Assembly (NCBI RefSeq): GCF_003605645.1
Contig: NZ_QVMU01000021.1
Coordinates: 18,617 to 82,616 of the forward strand
DNA length: 64,000 nt
Source: Vibrio sinensis
Lineage (GTDB): Bacteria; Pseudomonadota; Gammaproteobacteria; Enterobacterales; Vibrionaceae
Direction: 5' to 3'
How positions within the stretch are numbered: position 1 is the stretch's first letter; each line of letters begins with the position of its first letter. The position numbers and the translations under genes are program-made. Of the stretch, positions 8,690 through 17,349 are shown piece after piece. Below the pieces are notes generated by a model. It made no database searches. It was not told the origin of the DNA and saw only the letters and a list, made by a program, of their open reading frames with translations.

Positions 8690-10150
8690 ATGAAAATGTT
8701 CAGAGTGCTGCCTATCGTAGCTTCGGTTTCGCTGCTCATCGCGTGTGGTGGAGATGATAGTTCTCAAGACCCCAAAGTAACCTACAGCGGGACTTTGATT
8801 GTTCCTCAAGGGCTACAACAAAACTCATTACGAATCTTAGCGGGTGACTTTCTCTCATCGCGCAGTGATGAATGCCCTAACGTTCCTGATGGGTATCTAC
8901 CTATGGCAAATGCCGCTGTAGTGTTAGAAGACGAAAATGGCTCGGCTTTATCAACTGAGACCTCGACGGATAATTGTGGCGTGTTTACCGTTGAAGTGGC
9001 AGGCGAAACTGATGGGTTTAGTAACAGTGTGATTAGTGCAACTCTCGACGGTTATAAACCTTTAAAAGCGAATGCTGAGAACTTTATTTCAAGTGGTGAT
9101 GGTGCCGCTGTTCCAGTTGCTTCAACAGTTTCGTCGGATGCTAAATATATCATTAGTGCGATACAAAGCCTTGGTGGTGACAAAATCAGCTTTTCTGTTA
9201 CCGATTCAGCGAGTAATAATGCGGTTATCCAGTTGACGAAAAATGCGTTTGAGGTGTCAGTAAATGATCAGCCTCTGGTTATTTCAGCTCTTAACTCTAC
9301 TGATCAATTGGGGCTGGCTAGTAGTAACGTGGTGGCATTGGATGCGAGTGGTTCAATGACGTCGTTGGTAACGGGTGAAGATGAACTTGGTCCACAGTCT
9401 AACAATGAGGTTTACACACGCCATAGACTGACTGCAAAAGCGGCACATCAATTTGTTTCTGAAAAGGGGGCGGCTGATGAGTTTTCGGTGATCTCGTTCG
9501 ATAATCAGATTAATACGATAAATAATGCATTTATTGCTAATTATAATCTGCTGGATGAAACCGGAAATAGCGTTAATTTTGATTATCCTGAAACAGGCTT
9601 CGTTCAGGATAAAGCTAAACTTCATTTTGCGATAGATATGTACAACCCCAAGTCATCATTATGGCAAGGTGGAAGTGCTGATGATGAAAAGCATCCAGAC
9701 CGCACTGATACTGTCGCTACTGTGAATGGCTTCTATCCGTGGAGTGGTGGTACCGAGCTCGAGGGAGCGATTAACACCTCGCTAGAACAAGTCAAAGAGC
9801 GTACCAATACACTGAAGCGAGTGTTCGTCTTAACTGATGGTCAGAGTTATTTCAACGATCGTGATGGCGTCATCGCGCTAGCCAATGAGAATAGCATTCC
9901 AGTCCATGCAATTGCGATTAGTCAAAGTGCGGATGAAGAAAACCTCCAAGAGATTGCGACTCAAACGGGGGGAACATACTACAAGGTGATTGACGAGCAG
10001 ACGATTACAGGTATCTATTCTTCTTTGCAAACGACCATTAAATATGCGTATGTCGCAGAGTTAAATGCGCCACTTCAGTCGAGTGACACATTGAAATTGA
10101 CGCTAACGATTAATGGTGAAGAGGTTGAGCGTACGCTAACAATTCAATAA
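8690..10150 (+). CDS. Lipoprotein with a von Willebrand factor A domain
   Basis: A 486-residue secreted lipoprotein. The signal peptide ends in a lipobox LIAC with Cys19 followed by GGDDSS; the absence of Asp at +2 favours the outer membrane. An Ig/carboxypeptidase-like region (about 30-130) precedes a VWA domain. The metal-ion-dependent adhesion motif is complete: DASGS at about residue 218, a threonine in 'WSGGTEL', and 'LTDGQ'. The start is ATG 8690 with AAGGAG upstream; the frame extends further but lacks a signal peptide there. Such proteins usually mediate protein-protein contact at the surface; no partner gene is adjacent. The function is unknown. Confidence 0.88.
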   Translation: MKMFRVLPIVASVSLLIACGGDDSSQDPKVTYSGTLIVPQGLQQNSLRILAGDFLSSRSDECPNVPDGYLPMANAAVVLEDENGSALSTETSTDNCGVFTVEVAGETDGFSNSVISATLDGYKPLKANAENFISSGDGAAVPVASTVSSDAKYIISAIQSLGGDKISFSVTDSASNNAVIQLTKNAFEVSVNDQPLVISALNSTDQLGLASSNVVALDASGSMTSLVTGEDELGPQSNNEVYTRHRLTAKAAHQFVSEKGAADEFSVISFDNQINTINNAFIANYNLLDETGNSVNFDYPETGFVQDKAKLHFAIDMYNPKSSLWQGGSADDEKHPDRTDTVATVNGFYPWSGGTELEGAINTSLEQVKERTNTLKRVFVLTDGQSYFNDRDGVIALANENSIPVHAIAISQSADEENLQEIATQTGGTYYKVIDEQTITGIYSSLQTTIKYAYVAELNAPLQSSDTLKLTLTINGEEVERTLTIQ

Positions 10151-10189
10151 TCGTTTGGCTAAGGGCAACAGCGCCTAGTCTTTAATCAA

Positions 10190-10222
10190 TAAAAATGCCC
10201 CTAATTTGGGGCGTTTCTATTT
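10190..10222 (+). terminator. Terminator after the VWA lipoprotein
   Basis: Stem GCCCC / GGGGC within AAAAATGCCCC...GGGGCGTTTCTATTTT, between convergent genes. Confidence 0.7.
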
Positions 10223-10280
10223 TGAGCCTTGAGCTCTGTTACTAACTTAAGTCACTACGGTAAGCCGCAGACACGACGAA

Positions 10281-11420
10281 TTAGTTTGATAGGACGTGGG
10301 GATGTAAATTTGTGCCGGATGACGTTAGTAGCGTAAGCACTAAGTCACGGCAGCGAATAATATCTGACTTTCTAATGCACTCATTCACACTGTGTATTTG
10401 TGACATGCCAACGCTAATATCCATACAAGGGATGCCATTTTTGTTGAATATATTGGCATCAGATCCGCCCATTCCGTCGTTAAACTGTACTTCGATACCT
10501 TGTTGAGCGCAGCAAGAGGCAAATGTGCTTAGCAAGCTTGACTCAGGATCTAAACGGAACCCAGGAGTACCTTGAGCAATGCGGTTTTGATAGGTGATAG
10601 GGTAGCTTGCTTGCAGGGTATTGAGCTGTTTAGTCACCTCATCAATAAATGTTTGCACCTTATGCTGCTGACGAGAGCGAACCTCAAAGGTAATATCGAC
10701 ACTTTCCATTATGATGTTGGTGGCATTGCCCCCTTTGATTAAACCAAGATTGCTGGTGGTTTCTTCATCCACACGGCCGATGGGAAGTTGAGCAATCAAT
10801 TGTGCACCTACTACCATGGCATTGCAGCCAGTTTCAGGTTCACTTGCATGACCGGCGATACCAGTTATTGTTACAATCCCTTTGGCAGAATAGGGCGCTG
10901 AAACATACGCGGTACCAATGTCGCCACCTGCATCGATGACATAGGCTAAATCTATCGATGGTAGATCTGCGAAATCGAGGACTTTTGCCCCTTTTAATCC
11001 AACTTCTTCACCGATAGTGAAAATAGCGATGACGGTAGGGTGGGGACGGGGATTAGTTGTCAGTTCAATTAATGCGTCTAATATGACCGCAATACCTGCT
11101 TTATCATCGCCACCTAAGACACTTTTACCATCAGTCTTAATCCAATCGCCATCTTCAATAATAGTAATGGTGTCGCATGGTGTAACCGTATCCATGTGAG
11201 CTGACAGAGCTATGGTGCCGGATAGATCTCCAGGGAGCAGCGCAATGAGGTTTCCACATTGTGCTCCTTCATCTTGATAATGTAGATGCGCGTTATCTTG
11301 ATAAAAATCGATACCATATTTTGATAGCTGCGCTTGAATATATTCACTCACCAGTGTTTCTTTATAGGATGGAGAGCTTAATGCCGCCATTGCTAGGAAA
11401 TGCTCAATGACCTTATCCAT
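10281..11420 (-). CDS. M20-family metallopeptidase/deacylase, last gene of the malXY-like operon
   Basis: A 379-residue dinuclear zinc hydrolase of the M20 (peptidase T/carboxypeptidase) group. Metal ligands are visible in 'ALSAHMDTV', 'GGDDKAG' and 'TIGEEVGLKGA', and the dimerisation lid follows ('KGIVTITGIAGHASEPE'). The start is ATG 11420 with AAGGAG upstream; it overlaps the end of the MalY-like gene, so the two are coupled. Enzymes of this group remove an amino acid or acyl group from small peptides or N-acyl amino acids. Its place behind a PTS permease and a C-S lyase suggests it processes the imported compound; the substrate is unknown. Confidence 0.9.
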   Translation of the reverse strand: MDKVIEHFLAMAALSSPSYKETLVSEYIQAQLSKYGIDFYQDNAHLHYQDEGAQCGNLIALLPGDLSGTIALSAHMDTVTPCDTITIIEDGDWIKTDGKSVLGGDDKAGIAVILDALIELTTNPRPHPTVIAIFTIGEEVGLKGAKVLDFADLPSIDLAYVIDAGGDIGTAYVSAPYSAKGIVTITGIAGHASEPETGCNAMVVGAQLIAQLPIGRVDEETTSNLGLIKGGNATNIIMESVDITFEVRSRQQHKVQTFIDEVTKQLNTLQASYPITYQNRIAQGTPGFRLDPESSLLSTFASCCAQQGIEVQFNDGMGGSDANIFNKNGIPCMDISVGMSQIHSVNECIRKSDIIRCRDLVLTLLTSSGTNLHPHVLSN

Positions 11421-12588
11421 TTTCACTCCTTAGTGCCTCAATAGCTGTCTGTAAACGGTTTAATCCATCCTCGATCTTTTCTCTAGGACAGGCGACATTG
11501 AGTCGTAAATAGTATTTTCCTGCTCCGCCATAAACGTCACCAGTCATAATAGCGACGCCTGCTTTGACCATTTGCTCTTTTAGTTGTTCAGCACTGATTT
11601 TTAACGCAGAGAAATCAATCCAAGCAAAGTACAGCCCCTCAGGAAACTGCATTTTTAATTGGGGTAGCTCTTGTCTTAAATAGAGTTGAACAAAGTGTAA
11701 GTTGTCTTGTAAATACGTATTGAGTTCATCAATCCAATAGCCACATTGTTGGTAGGCGGTAATGGTTGCCAGTACCCCGAATATTGGCGGCGAAGACAAA
11801 CCTTGTTGAAACTTCAATACTTGCAAAAAGCGTTGGTATAAATCCTTTTCGGGAATTAATACATAGGAACCGCCAAGTGCCGGGGTATTAAACGATTTCG
11901 ATGCTGAAGTGCAAATCGCGACCCTGTGCGTGCTCAATGAGGTGATAGGGCAATAAGATAACCCAAAACATATATCCATATGTATATCGTCTGAGATGAC
12001 AAACACATCATGGCGACGGCAGACATCAAGCAAATAAGCTAGCTCATTTTTTTGCCACACTCTGCCCACAGGGTTATGTGGATTACATAATAACAATACC
12101 CGGCAGCGTGCGACTTTAGCTTCAAAATCGGCTTTGTTGATTTCAAAGTAGCCGTCATCATCGAGCAATTCACTTGTCACCATTTCGCGACCGGAATGTT
12201 CGAGACAACCAAAGAAACCATCGTAAGCAGGCGTGAAAAGCAATACGCCATCACCCGGCTCACTGGTTAGACTTATCAGCGTCGCAATTGAATAAATAAC
12301 ACTTGGGCTATAGGCTATCCATTTATCTGAAATTTGCGTTGAGAAGCGACTTTCATACCAATGACAAATCGCTTGTTTGTAATCATTATGATTCCAACGG
12401 CTGTAACCGTAAACCGGGTGGGCTATACGAGCCTTTAACGTCTCCTGTATCTCAATGGGTGATGCAAAGTCCATATCTGAAATGGTAAAAGGCAAGAGTC
12501 CAGGTTGCCCAAAACGGTCTTCTACATAGTCCCACTGGGTACAATAAGTATTGGTTCGGTCGATTACGCCGTTGAAATCTACTCTCAT
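11413..12588 (-). CDS. MalY/PatB-family PLP-dependent C-S lyase (aminotransferase fold)
   Basis: A 391-residue fold-type I PLP enzyme similar to MalY/PatB cystathionine beta-lyases, which release pyruvate, ammonia and a thiol from S-substituted cysteines. Visible motifs are 'LLCNPHNPVGRVW', 'SDDIHMD' and the PLP-lysine region 'TSASKSFNTPALGG'. Its ATG overlaps the stop of the PTS gene upstream (ATGA) and its end overlaps the M20 gene, so all three are translationally coupled. In E. coli malX-malY is a PTS/C-S-lyase pair; here a third enzyme is added and the regulator is different. Confidence is high for the family and low for the substrate. Confidence 0.9.
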   Translation of the reverse strand: MRVDFNGVIDRTNTYCTQWDYVEDRFGQPGLLPFTISDMDFASPIEIQETLKARIAHPVYGYSRWNHNDYKQAICHWYESRFSTQISDKWIAYSPSVIYSIATLISLTSEPGDGVLLFTPAYDGFFGCLEHSGREMVTSELLDDDGYFEINKADFEAKVARCRVLLLCNPHNPVGRVWQKNELAYLLDVCRRHDVFVISDDIHMDICFGLSYCPITSLSTHRVAICTSASKSFNTPALGGSYVLIPEKDLYQRFLQVLKFQQGLSSPPIFGVLATITAYQQCGYWIDELNTYLQDNLHFVQLYLRQELPQLKMQFPEGLYFAWIDFSALKISAEQLKEQMVKAGVAIMTGDVYGGAGKYYLRLNVACPREKIEDGLNRLQTAIEALRSENG

Positions 12589-14120
12589 GCCATTGCCAAC
12601 TCTATCTTCTTGCGCATGGTGTGCACTTGCGGGCCAATAACAACTTGTAAGTTTGTCGCGTCAAGACGTACCACTCCAATGGCACCAGCACTCTTTAGCT
12701 GTTTCTCATTGATGATGTCGGTTGAATGCAAAACAAGACGTAGGCGAGTTGCACAGTTGTCGATACTAACAATGTTATCTTTACCACCTAGAGCCTCAAG
12801 CATGTGTGCAGCAAGGCCATCTGCACCTAATTTGCTGACAACAGAATCAGTATCATCTTCACGCCCTGGGGTTTTAAGATCTTTCTTAACAATGACGTAG
12901 GTGAACACAAAGTAGTATGCAGCAAACCAAACGACACCAAGTACAGGTACAAAGAACCAGTTGGTCTTAAAGCCTTGTAATACGCCGAAGACAAAGAAAC
13001 CAATCACATCACCGGCAGGGCCAATATTGACGTTAAAGATAGACAAGGTTAGGTAACCTAGACCAGTCATGAACGCATGGAATAGGTATAGCATTGGTGA
13101 AATAAACAGGAAGATAAACTCAATCGGTTCCGTGATACCACTGACGATTGCGGTTACCGCACCTGAAATCAACAAACCACGGATCAGTGGGCGGCTTTTC
13201 AGTTTTGCAGTGCGATACATTGCAAATGCTGCCGCTGGTAGTCCGAAGAAGAAGCTTAGCATACGGCCTTGAGATAGCAGCGCAGTGGTTTCCATCGGAG
13301 TTTCATAGCCAGCTGCAAGGTTGGTGTAAAAAATATTTAATGCACCAATCACTTGTTGACCATCAATGATTGCTTCGCCACCGACAGGAGTGAAACGGAT
13401 CATCGCGGTTAAAATATGGTGTAAGCCAAGGGGAATAAGCAGACGCTCACTGGCACCAAAAATCATTGGACCAAACACATCGGACTGTTGAATGATGTAA
13501 CCCAAACCTTTAATTAGTGCATCAAACACTGGCCAGATGTAAGGGATCAACATGCCGAAAACAGACAGAACGACGAGTGATACGATCGGCACTGCGTGCG
13601 GGCCACCAAAAAACGCAAATGCGTCAGGTAGTTTGGTATCTTTGTAACGTTCGTGTAGACGAGAGACGATCACACCAGAGAAGATACCACCTAATACACC
13701 AGTACCAATGGTTTGCACACCTAAGATCATGGTTTGACCCGCATCACGCATTTCATCTGGGCCAACTAGCATACCCGTATGTTTTAGCGCAAAGTTGGTG
13801 CCCATCGTCATGATAAGGTAACCGACGAAACCAGAGAATGCGGCGACACCTTTCTCTTCTTTTGCCAAGCCTAGAGGAATTGCGATAGCAAAAAGAACCG
13901 GCATGTTTTTAAAAGTAAATACACCAATCATAGTGATGTATTGGAAGAAAATGTTGACTGGTTCGTAAGAAAGGAAAGGCCATAACTTTTGTAGTTGTGC
14001 GCCAGATAGAGAGCTACCTAGTCCGAGAAGAATACCGGATATTCCGAGAAGTGCGATAGGCAGTACAAATGTTTTGCCCAACCCTTGGATAAAGCCCCAA
14101 AGCTTTGTTCTATGACTCAT
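12585..14120 (-). CDS. PTS permease, glucose/maltose-type EIICB (MalX-like)
   Basis: A 511-residue inner-membrane sugar-phosphotransferase permease. The EIIC part spans about ten hydrophobic segments (residues 1-400) and includes 'ASERLLIPLGLHHI' and 'GITEPIEFIFLF'. The EIIB domain follows, with the phosphorylated cysteine at about residue 456 in 'DNCATRLRL'. There is no EIIA domain or EIIA gene nearby, so it probably uses the general EIIA-Glc. I chose ATG 14120 (GGAG nine bases upstream) over GTG 14144. It is the first gene of a three-gene coupled operon with a C-S lyase and an M20 peptidase; the transported compound may be a glycosylated or conjugated amino-acid derivative rather than plain maltose. 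Confidence 0.9.
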   Translation of the reverse strand: MSHRTKLWGFIQGLGKTFVLPIALLGISGILLGLGSSLSGAQLQKLWPFLSYEPVNIFFQYITMIGVFTFKNMPVLFAIAIPLGLAKEEKGVAAFSGFVGYLIMTMGTNFALKHTGMLVGPDEMRDAGQTMILGVQTIGTGVLGGIFSGVIVSRLHERYKDTKLPDAFAFFGGPHAVPIVSLVVLSVFGMLIPYIWPVFDALIKGLGYIIQQSDVFGPMIFGASERLLIPLGLHHILTAMIRFTPVGGEAIIDGQQVIGALNIFYTNLAAGYETPMETTALLSQGRMLSFFFGLPAAAFAMYRTAKLKSRPLIRGLLISGAVTAIVSGITEPIEFIFLFISPMLYLFHAFMTGLGYLTLSIFNVNIGPAGDVIGFFVFGVLQGFKTNWFFVPVLGVVWFAAYYFVFTYVIVKKDLKTPGREDDTDSVVSKLGADGLAAHMLEALGGKDNIVSIDNCATRLRLVLHSTDIINEKQLKSAGAIGVVRLDATNLQVVIGPQVHTMRKKIELAMA

Positions 14121-14165
14121 ATTAGCCACTCCATTAAGATTCACATTATTATATTTGTAGGGAAA

Positions 14166-14215
14166 CAGATTTTGTTTTCAGCGGTACAGTACGAAAGAAT
14201 CTGTTGAAACAAAAT
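14166..14215. promoter_or_regulatory. Candidate operator: inverted repeat in the malX-like/regulator divergent region
   Basis: The segments ACAGAT..ATTTTGTTT (14165-14177) and ATCTGT..AAACAAAAT (14199-14215) are complementary in two blocks each. The 9-base arms are exact, and the element lies just upstream of the PTS operon start. This is the kind of symmetry expected for a regulator site, but a structured leader is an alternative. Confidence 0.4.
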
Positions 14216-14390
14216 CGAAATGTGTTTCGGTAAAAGTGGAAGGAAATTTTCATGTTATTGAATGGTTTATATAGAAATTAGGCTTATAATCACATCCATC
14301 AATAGGCTGGTATAACAAATTAGTATAATCGCACTGTTTTGTGTGATTTAGGCCATATTTTCTATTTAAAACAGGGTTGTTGGGTCAAGC

Positions 14391-16184
14391 GTGAGTATTA
14401 ATTCTAATGAAGTAAAGTTGATTGGGATCTTGCTACAAGCTCCAAATGCGCTTTCTAAGCTTGCTGAAGAAATGGAAGTAAGCCGTCGTCACATCAGCAA
14501 CTACATTGCTAATATCAACTATTACATTGACCAAGCGATCAGTGTCAAAAAAGGTATTGCCACACTTGAAATCACTCGTGAGCAATGGGCGGATAGAATT
14601 AAGCTGGTGCCACTGAGTCACTATCGGCCGATGTCATCGGAGCGACAAGACTATTTACTGGATAATTACTTATTCCTTGAACAGGGCAAGTTTTTAGATA
14701 TTGAGAAACAGTTAGGAATTTCTCGACCAACATTGAAAAAAGATTTAAGTGAGCTTGCGCTGCGGTTACAGTTGTGTGATTTATCGATACAGTACATTGA
14801 TGGCGGATTCACGATTGGAGGAACTGAGAAAAAAATACGACATTTGATGATGGAGCGTGCGAATAAGCAAGTTAGTCATATTCATCCTGTCATTGAATAT
14901 TGTACCCCGACGACGCCGCTTCAATGCCATACACAGATTGCCATTTCCCAGCTACTTTCGAGACTGCCGATTAAAGAAACTCAAGTCATTATTAGTAATA
15001 TTTCAAATGCGATTGGAGGGGACTTTCCAGCTCATTTTACTCAGATGATGTTCCTTTATTTGAGTGTCTCGTTATCTCGAATTAGTAAAAAATTCATCAT
15101 TTTACAAAAAGATAATGCTGACTATATAAGGCGAACTACTAAGTTCAGCTTGGTATACGATCAATTAAGCTTGCTCATCAATGAGAGCCTTGAATATGAG
15201 CACTTGCATTTAACGGAGTACTTCTTTAGTGGCTGTGCGTTAGATAATTTCCATGAAAACCAGCTGCGTGTAGAGATGTGCTCGATGCTATTTCTACGGC
15301 AGTTAGGGCAATCAATGTCCTTGTCCCAAGGGCAAATGGCGTTATTGCATACTCAACTGTGCCAATATTTACCATCAGCTATTTATCGAATAAAAAATCA
15401 TGTTCGATTGCAATCAACGCTCAATAAAGAATTAGAAAGCCTCGATGATTATCAAATGACGATTCAAGCGATGTCGACGTGTCAGAATTGGCTTCCTGAG
15501 CCATTAAGAGATGAAGAGTTGCATCAGATTTACTTGTTTATTGAACAAGTAAAGCAAAGTGAGCAAAAAGAGCAGATCTCATTGAGAGATTTACTTGGCA
15601 CGATACATAAATATGCCAAAGAGATCGATTATGAACCTTTAAAACGTGAGTTAGTGAATCTGTATCCAACCTCATTCTTAGATGATACGGAGCCAGATTA
15701 CTTGTGTGAAAACTGGTTTAGCAGAACCGATATTCATTGGATAAAGCCACACACTAGTTTAACTCACATTGCTGATTTTGGTGCATTACATTTGGCAGAA
15801 AGCCTGGGGGTGCAATATAGTGAAATTCAACAACCTTTATCTAAAGTCTTGACGTCGTTTTTTGATTACCTGCATATGGGGTCGAATGTTTATTTTTACT
15901 CAGCACAAGCCGCATCACAGGTTAAGCGATCCTCTCTTCAACTTGTTATACAAGCCGGAGACATGCTTACACAAACCCCGCCAGCGTACTATTTTTTCTT
16001 AATACGTAACGACAGTTCGACAGCTCATAATATTCTTTATGCCCTAAACCAGTTTGAACAAGACAAATGGCTATACGAACGAGATAACGAACAAGATGTT
16101 TTTTCTGAGTTGAGTCTTACTACTATGGTTAGTCGTTTTGCAAAGCATCTAGTCGCGAGTGAGGTAATCGGGTATAGGAGGTGA
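14391..16184 (+). CDS. PRD/BglG-type transcriptional regulator, divergent from the PTS operon
   Basis: A 597-residue protein starting at GTG. Two N-terminal helix-turn-helix segments are visible: 'LSKLAEEMEVSRRHISNYI' (about 20-42) and 'EKQLGISRPTLKKDLSEL' (about 105-125). A long helical middle resembles PTS-regulation domains, and the C-terminal region may be an EIIB/EIIA-like module. This order fits the BglG/LicR/MtlR class of regulators, whose activity depends on phosphorylation by PTS proteins. It is transcribed away from the PTS operon across 270 bases and probably activates it when the substrate is taken up. Phosphorylation histidines were not assigned with certainty. Confidence 0.8.
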   Translation: MSINSNEVKLIGILLQAPNALSKLAEEMEVSRRHISNYIANINYYIDQAISVKKGIATLEITREQWADRIKLVPLSHYRPMSSERQDYLLDNYLFLEQGKFLDIEKQLGISRPTLKKDLSELALRLQLCDLSIQYIDGGFTIGGTEKKIRHLMMERANKQVSHIHPVIEYCTPTTPLQCHTQIAISQLLSRLPIKETQVIISNISNAIGGDFPAHFTQMMFLYLSVSLSRISKKFIILQKDNADYIRRTTKFSLVYDQLSLLINESLEYEHLHLTEYFFSGCALDNFHENQLRVEMCSMLFLRQLGQSMSLSQGQMALLHTQLCQYLPSAIYRIKNHVRLQSTLNKELESLDDYQMTIQAMSTCQNWLPEPLRDEELHQIYLFIEQVKQSEQKEQISLRDLLGTIHKYAKEIDYEPLKRELVNLYPTSFLDDTEPDYLCENWFSRTDIHWIKPHTSLTHIADFGALHLAESLGVQYSEIQQPLSKVLTSFFDYLHMGSNVYFYSAQAASQVKRSSLQLVIQAGDMLTQTPPAYYFFLIRNDSSTAHNILYALNQFEQDKWLYERDNEQDVFSELSLTTMVSRFAKHLVASEVIGYRR

Positions 16185-16230
16185 GAGGAGACATCGTTTA
16201 GTCGAATATGAAAGTGATGACATTAGAAGC

Positions 16231-16261
16231 AACCAAGACGAGAAATGATAACGTCTTGGTT
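16231..16261 (+). terminator. Hairpin after the PRD regulator
   Basis: Perfect 10-base stem AACCAAGACG / CGTCTTGGTT with an 11-base loop, between convergent genes. It lacks a clear T run, so the terminator role is tentative. Confidence 0.5.
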
Positions 16262-16315
16262 GAACGTGATACCCAAACGACTTAAAAATGCAGTTAGGTA
16301 ATGCGAGTCAAATGG

Positions 16316-16621
16316 TTATTTTTTTAAATTAACTTCAGATTCAACGGCATTGCTTTCAATGTCTGGATTATTCGCCAATTTTTTGGTTGCCCAATCGTTC
16401 ACATGTTTCAAAATGGCTTTTAGCGCATGCTTTTCACTTGGTTTTTCACCTTGTTCGTGTTCAACCTTAATTTCTTCATGTGGATGAGTACCGGTAGCAT
16501 CTTCTGCAATATGCAGCCAATCAGGGTGCCAATAGTACGGTTGGCCTGATGGTGATGTCCAAGAATGGACGCCATTAGTTTCACCTTTATATTTGATATC
16601 GTTTTCGTTGAATTTGGTCAT
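16316..16621 (-). CDS. Small protein of unknown function, paralogue of the gene at 16857
   Basis: A 101-residue soluble protein with no signal peptide. The core 'GVHSWTSPSG' followed by 'PYYWHPDWLHIAEDATG' is nearly identical to that of the next gene (GVHSW.PP, PYYWHPEWLHIAEDAMG). The dense Trp/His/Tyr content suggests a conserved ligand-binding or metal-binding patch. Both copies then share acidic linkers and a C-terminal helix. I do not recognise a named domain. The C-terminal 15 residues are an extension absent from the sister protein. Each has its own promoter region. Confidence 0.75.
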   Translation of the reverse strand: MTKFNENDIKYKGETNGVHSWTSPSGQPYYWHPDWLHIAEDATGTHPHEEIKVEHEQGEKPSEKHALKAILKHVNDWATKKLANNPDIESNAVESEVNLKK

Positions 16622-16856
16622 TTTTTATCTTCTCTCATCGTTCATGAGTTGAGGTATGTCACCTTAACGTTATAAATGTAACAGATACTGATAAAAATAA
16701 TGTGATGCCAATCGTTTAGCGACAGAATCAAAAAAATTACCAGTGTCTCGATACCTGCTATTCATTTGAAATGACAGCGATGTGAGCGACATTTCTCGTT
16801 TCCCTGAGTTTCTATAGCGTGTAATATACTTCGTTAACCCTTAATAATACGCTTGT

Positions 16857-17087
16857 TTATCGATCGTTTAAGTGGTCAATGATGGCTTGTTTAGCATGTT
16901 CTTCATTGGCTGTTTGACCATCTGGCACTTCAAGTGCGCGTTTTGGATGAAGACCCATCGCGTCTTCAGCAATATGTAGCCATTCGGGGTGCCAGTAATA
17001 AGGATCATCTCCTTGTGGGGGATTCCAACTATGAACGCCTTGGTGGGCACCATTATAAGAAAGATCATCGAGTGTAAATAGTTTCAT
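16857..17087 (-). CDS. Small protein of unknown function, paralogue of the gene at 16316
   Basis: A 76-residue soluble protein. I chose ATG 17087 because AGGTGA lies six bases upstream and the sister protein starts at the equivalent point (MKLFTLDD versus MTKFNEND); 15 codons further upstream are open but unconvincing. It shares the block 'PYYWHPEWLHIAEDAMG' with its neighbour 235 bases away on the same strand. This is a tandem duplication that has diverged substantially, implying both copies were kept by selection. The function is unknown. Confidence 0.72.
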   Translation of the reverse strand: MKLFTLDDLSYNGAHQGVHSWNPPQGDDPYYWHPEWLHIAEDAMGLHPKRALEVPDGQTANEEHAKQAIIDHLNDR

Positions 17088-17293
17088 GTTGTTCACCTGA
17101 ATGGTTGTTATCTTGCTGCAAGTATGAATCATAAAATGACACTTTGCTGGTGGACAATCGATAGCGAATAATGGTCTTTTATTTCTCGTTTCTTATTCTG
17201 ATGAGCCTAAGATGCTGACTAAGGAGGTGGTGAGCAAATTATGGAGCGGGGGAGTTTATTTTCTCAAGAAGCAAAGAGTAAGTAAGTTAGAAC

Positions 17294-17323
17294 TAAAAAT
17301 GCCTCCGAGACGGAGGCATTTGA
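17294..17323 (-). terminator. Intrinsic terminator of asnS
   Basis: Stem AATGCCTCC / GGAGGCATT with a 5-base loop, followed on the minus strand by a T tract; 27 bases after the asnS stop. Confidence 0.85.
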
Positions 17324-17349
17324 AATCACAGTTACGTTAACAACTATGC

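Noticed and set aside
14340..14357. CRP site before the PRD regulator (TGTGATTTAGGCCATA)
   Set aside because: The left half fits TGTGA but the right half matches poorly; too weak to list as a feature.
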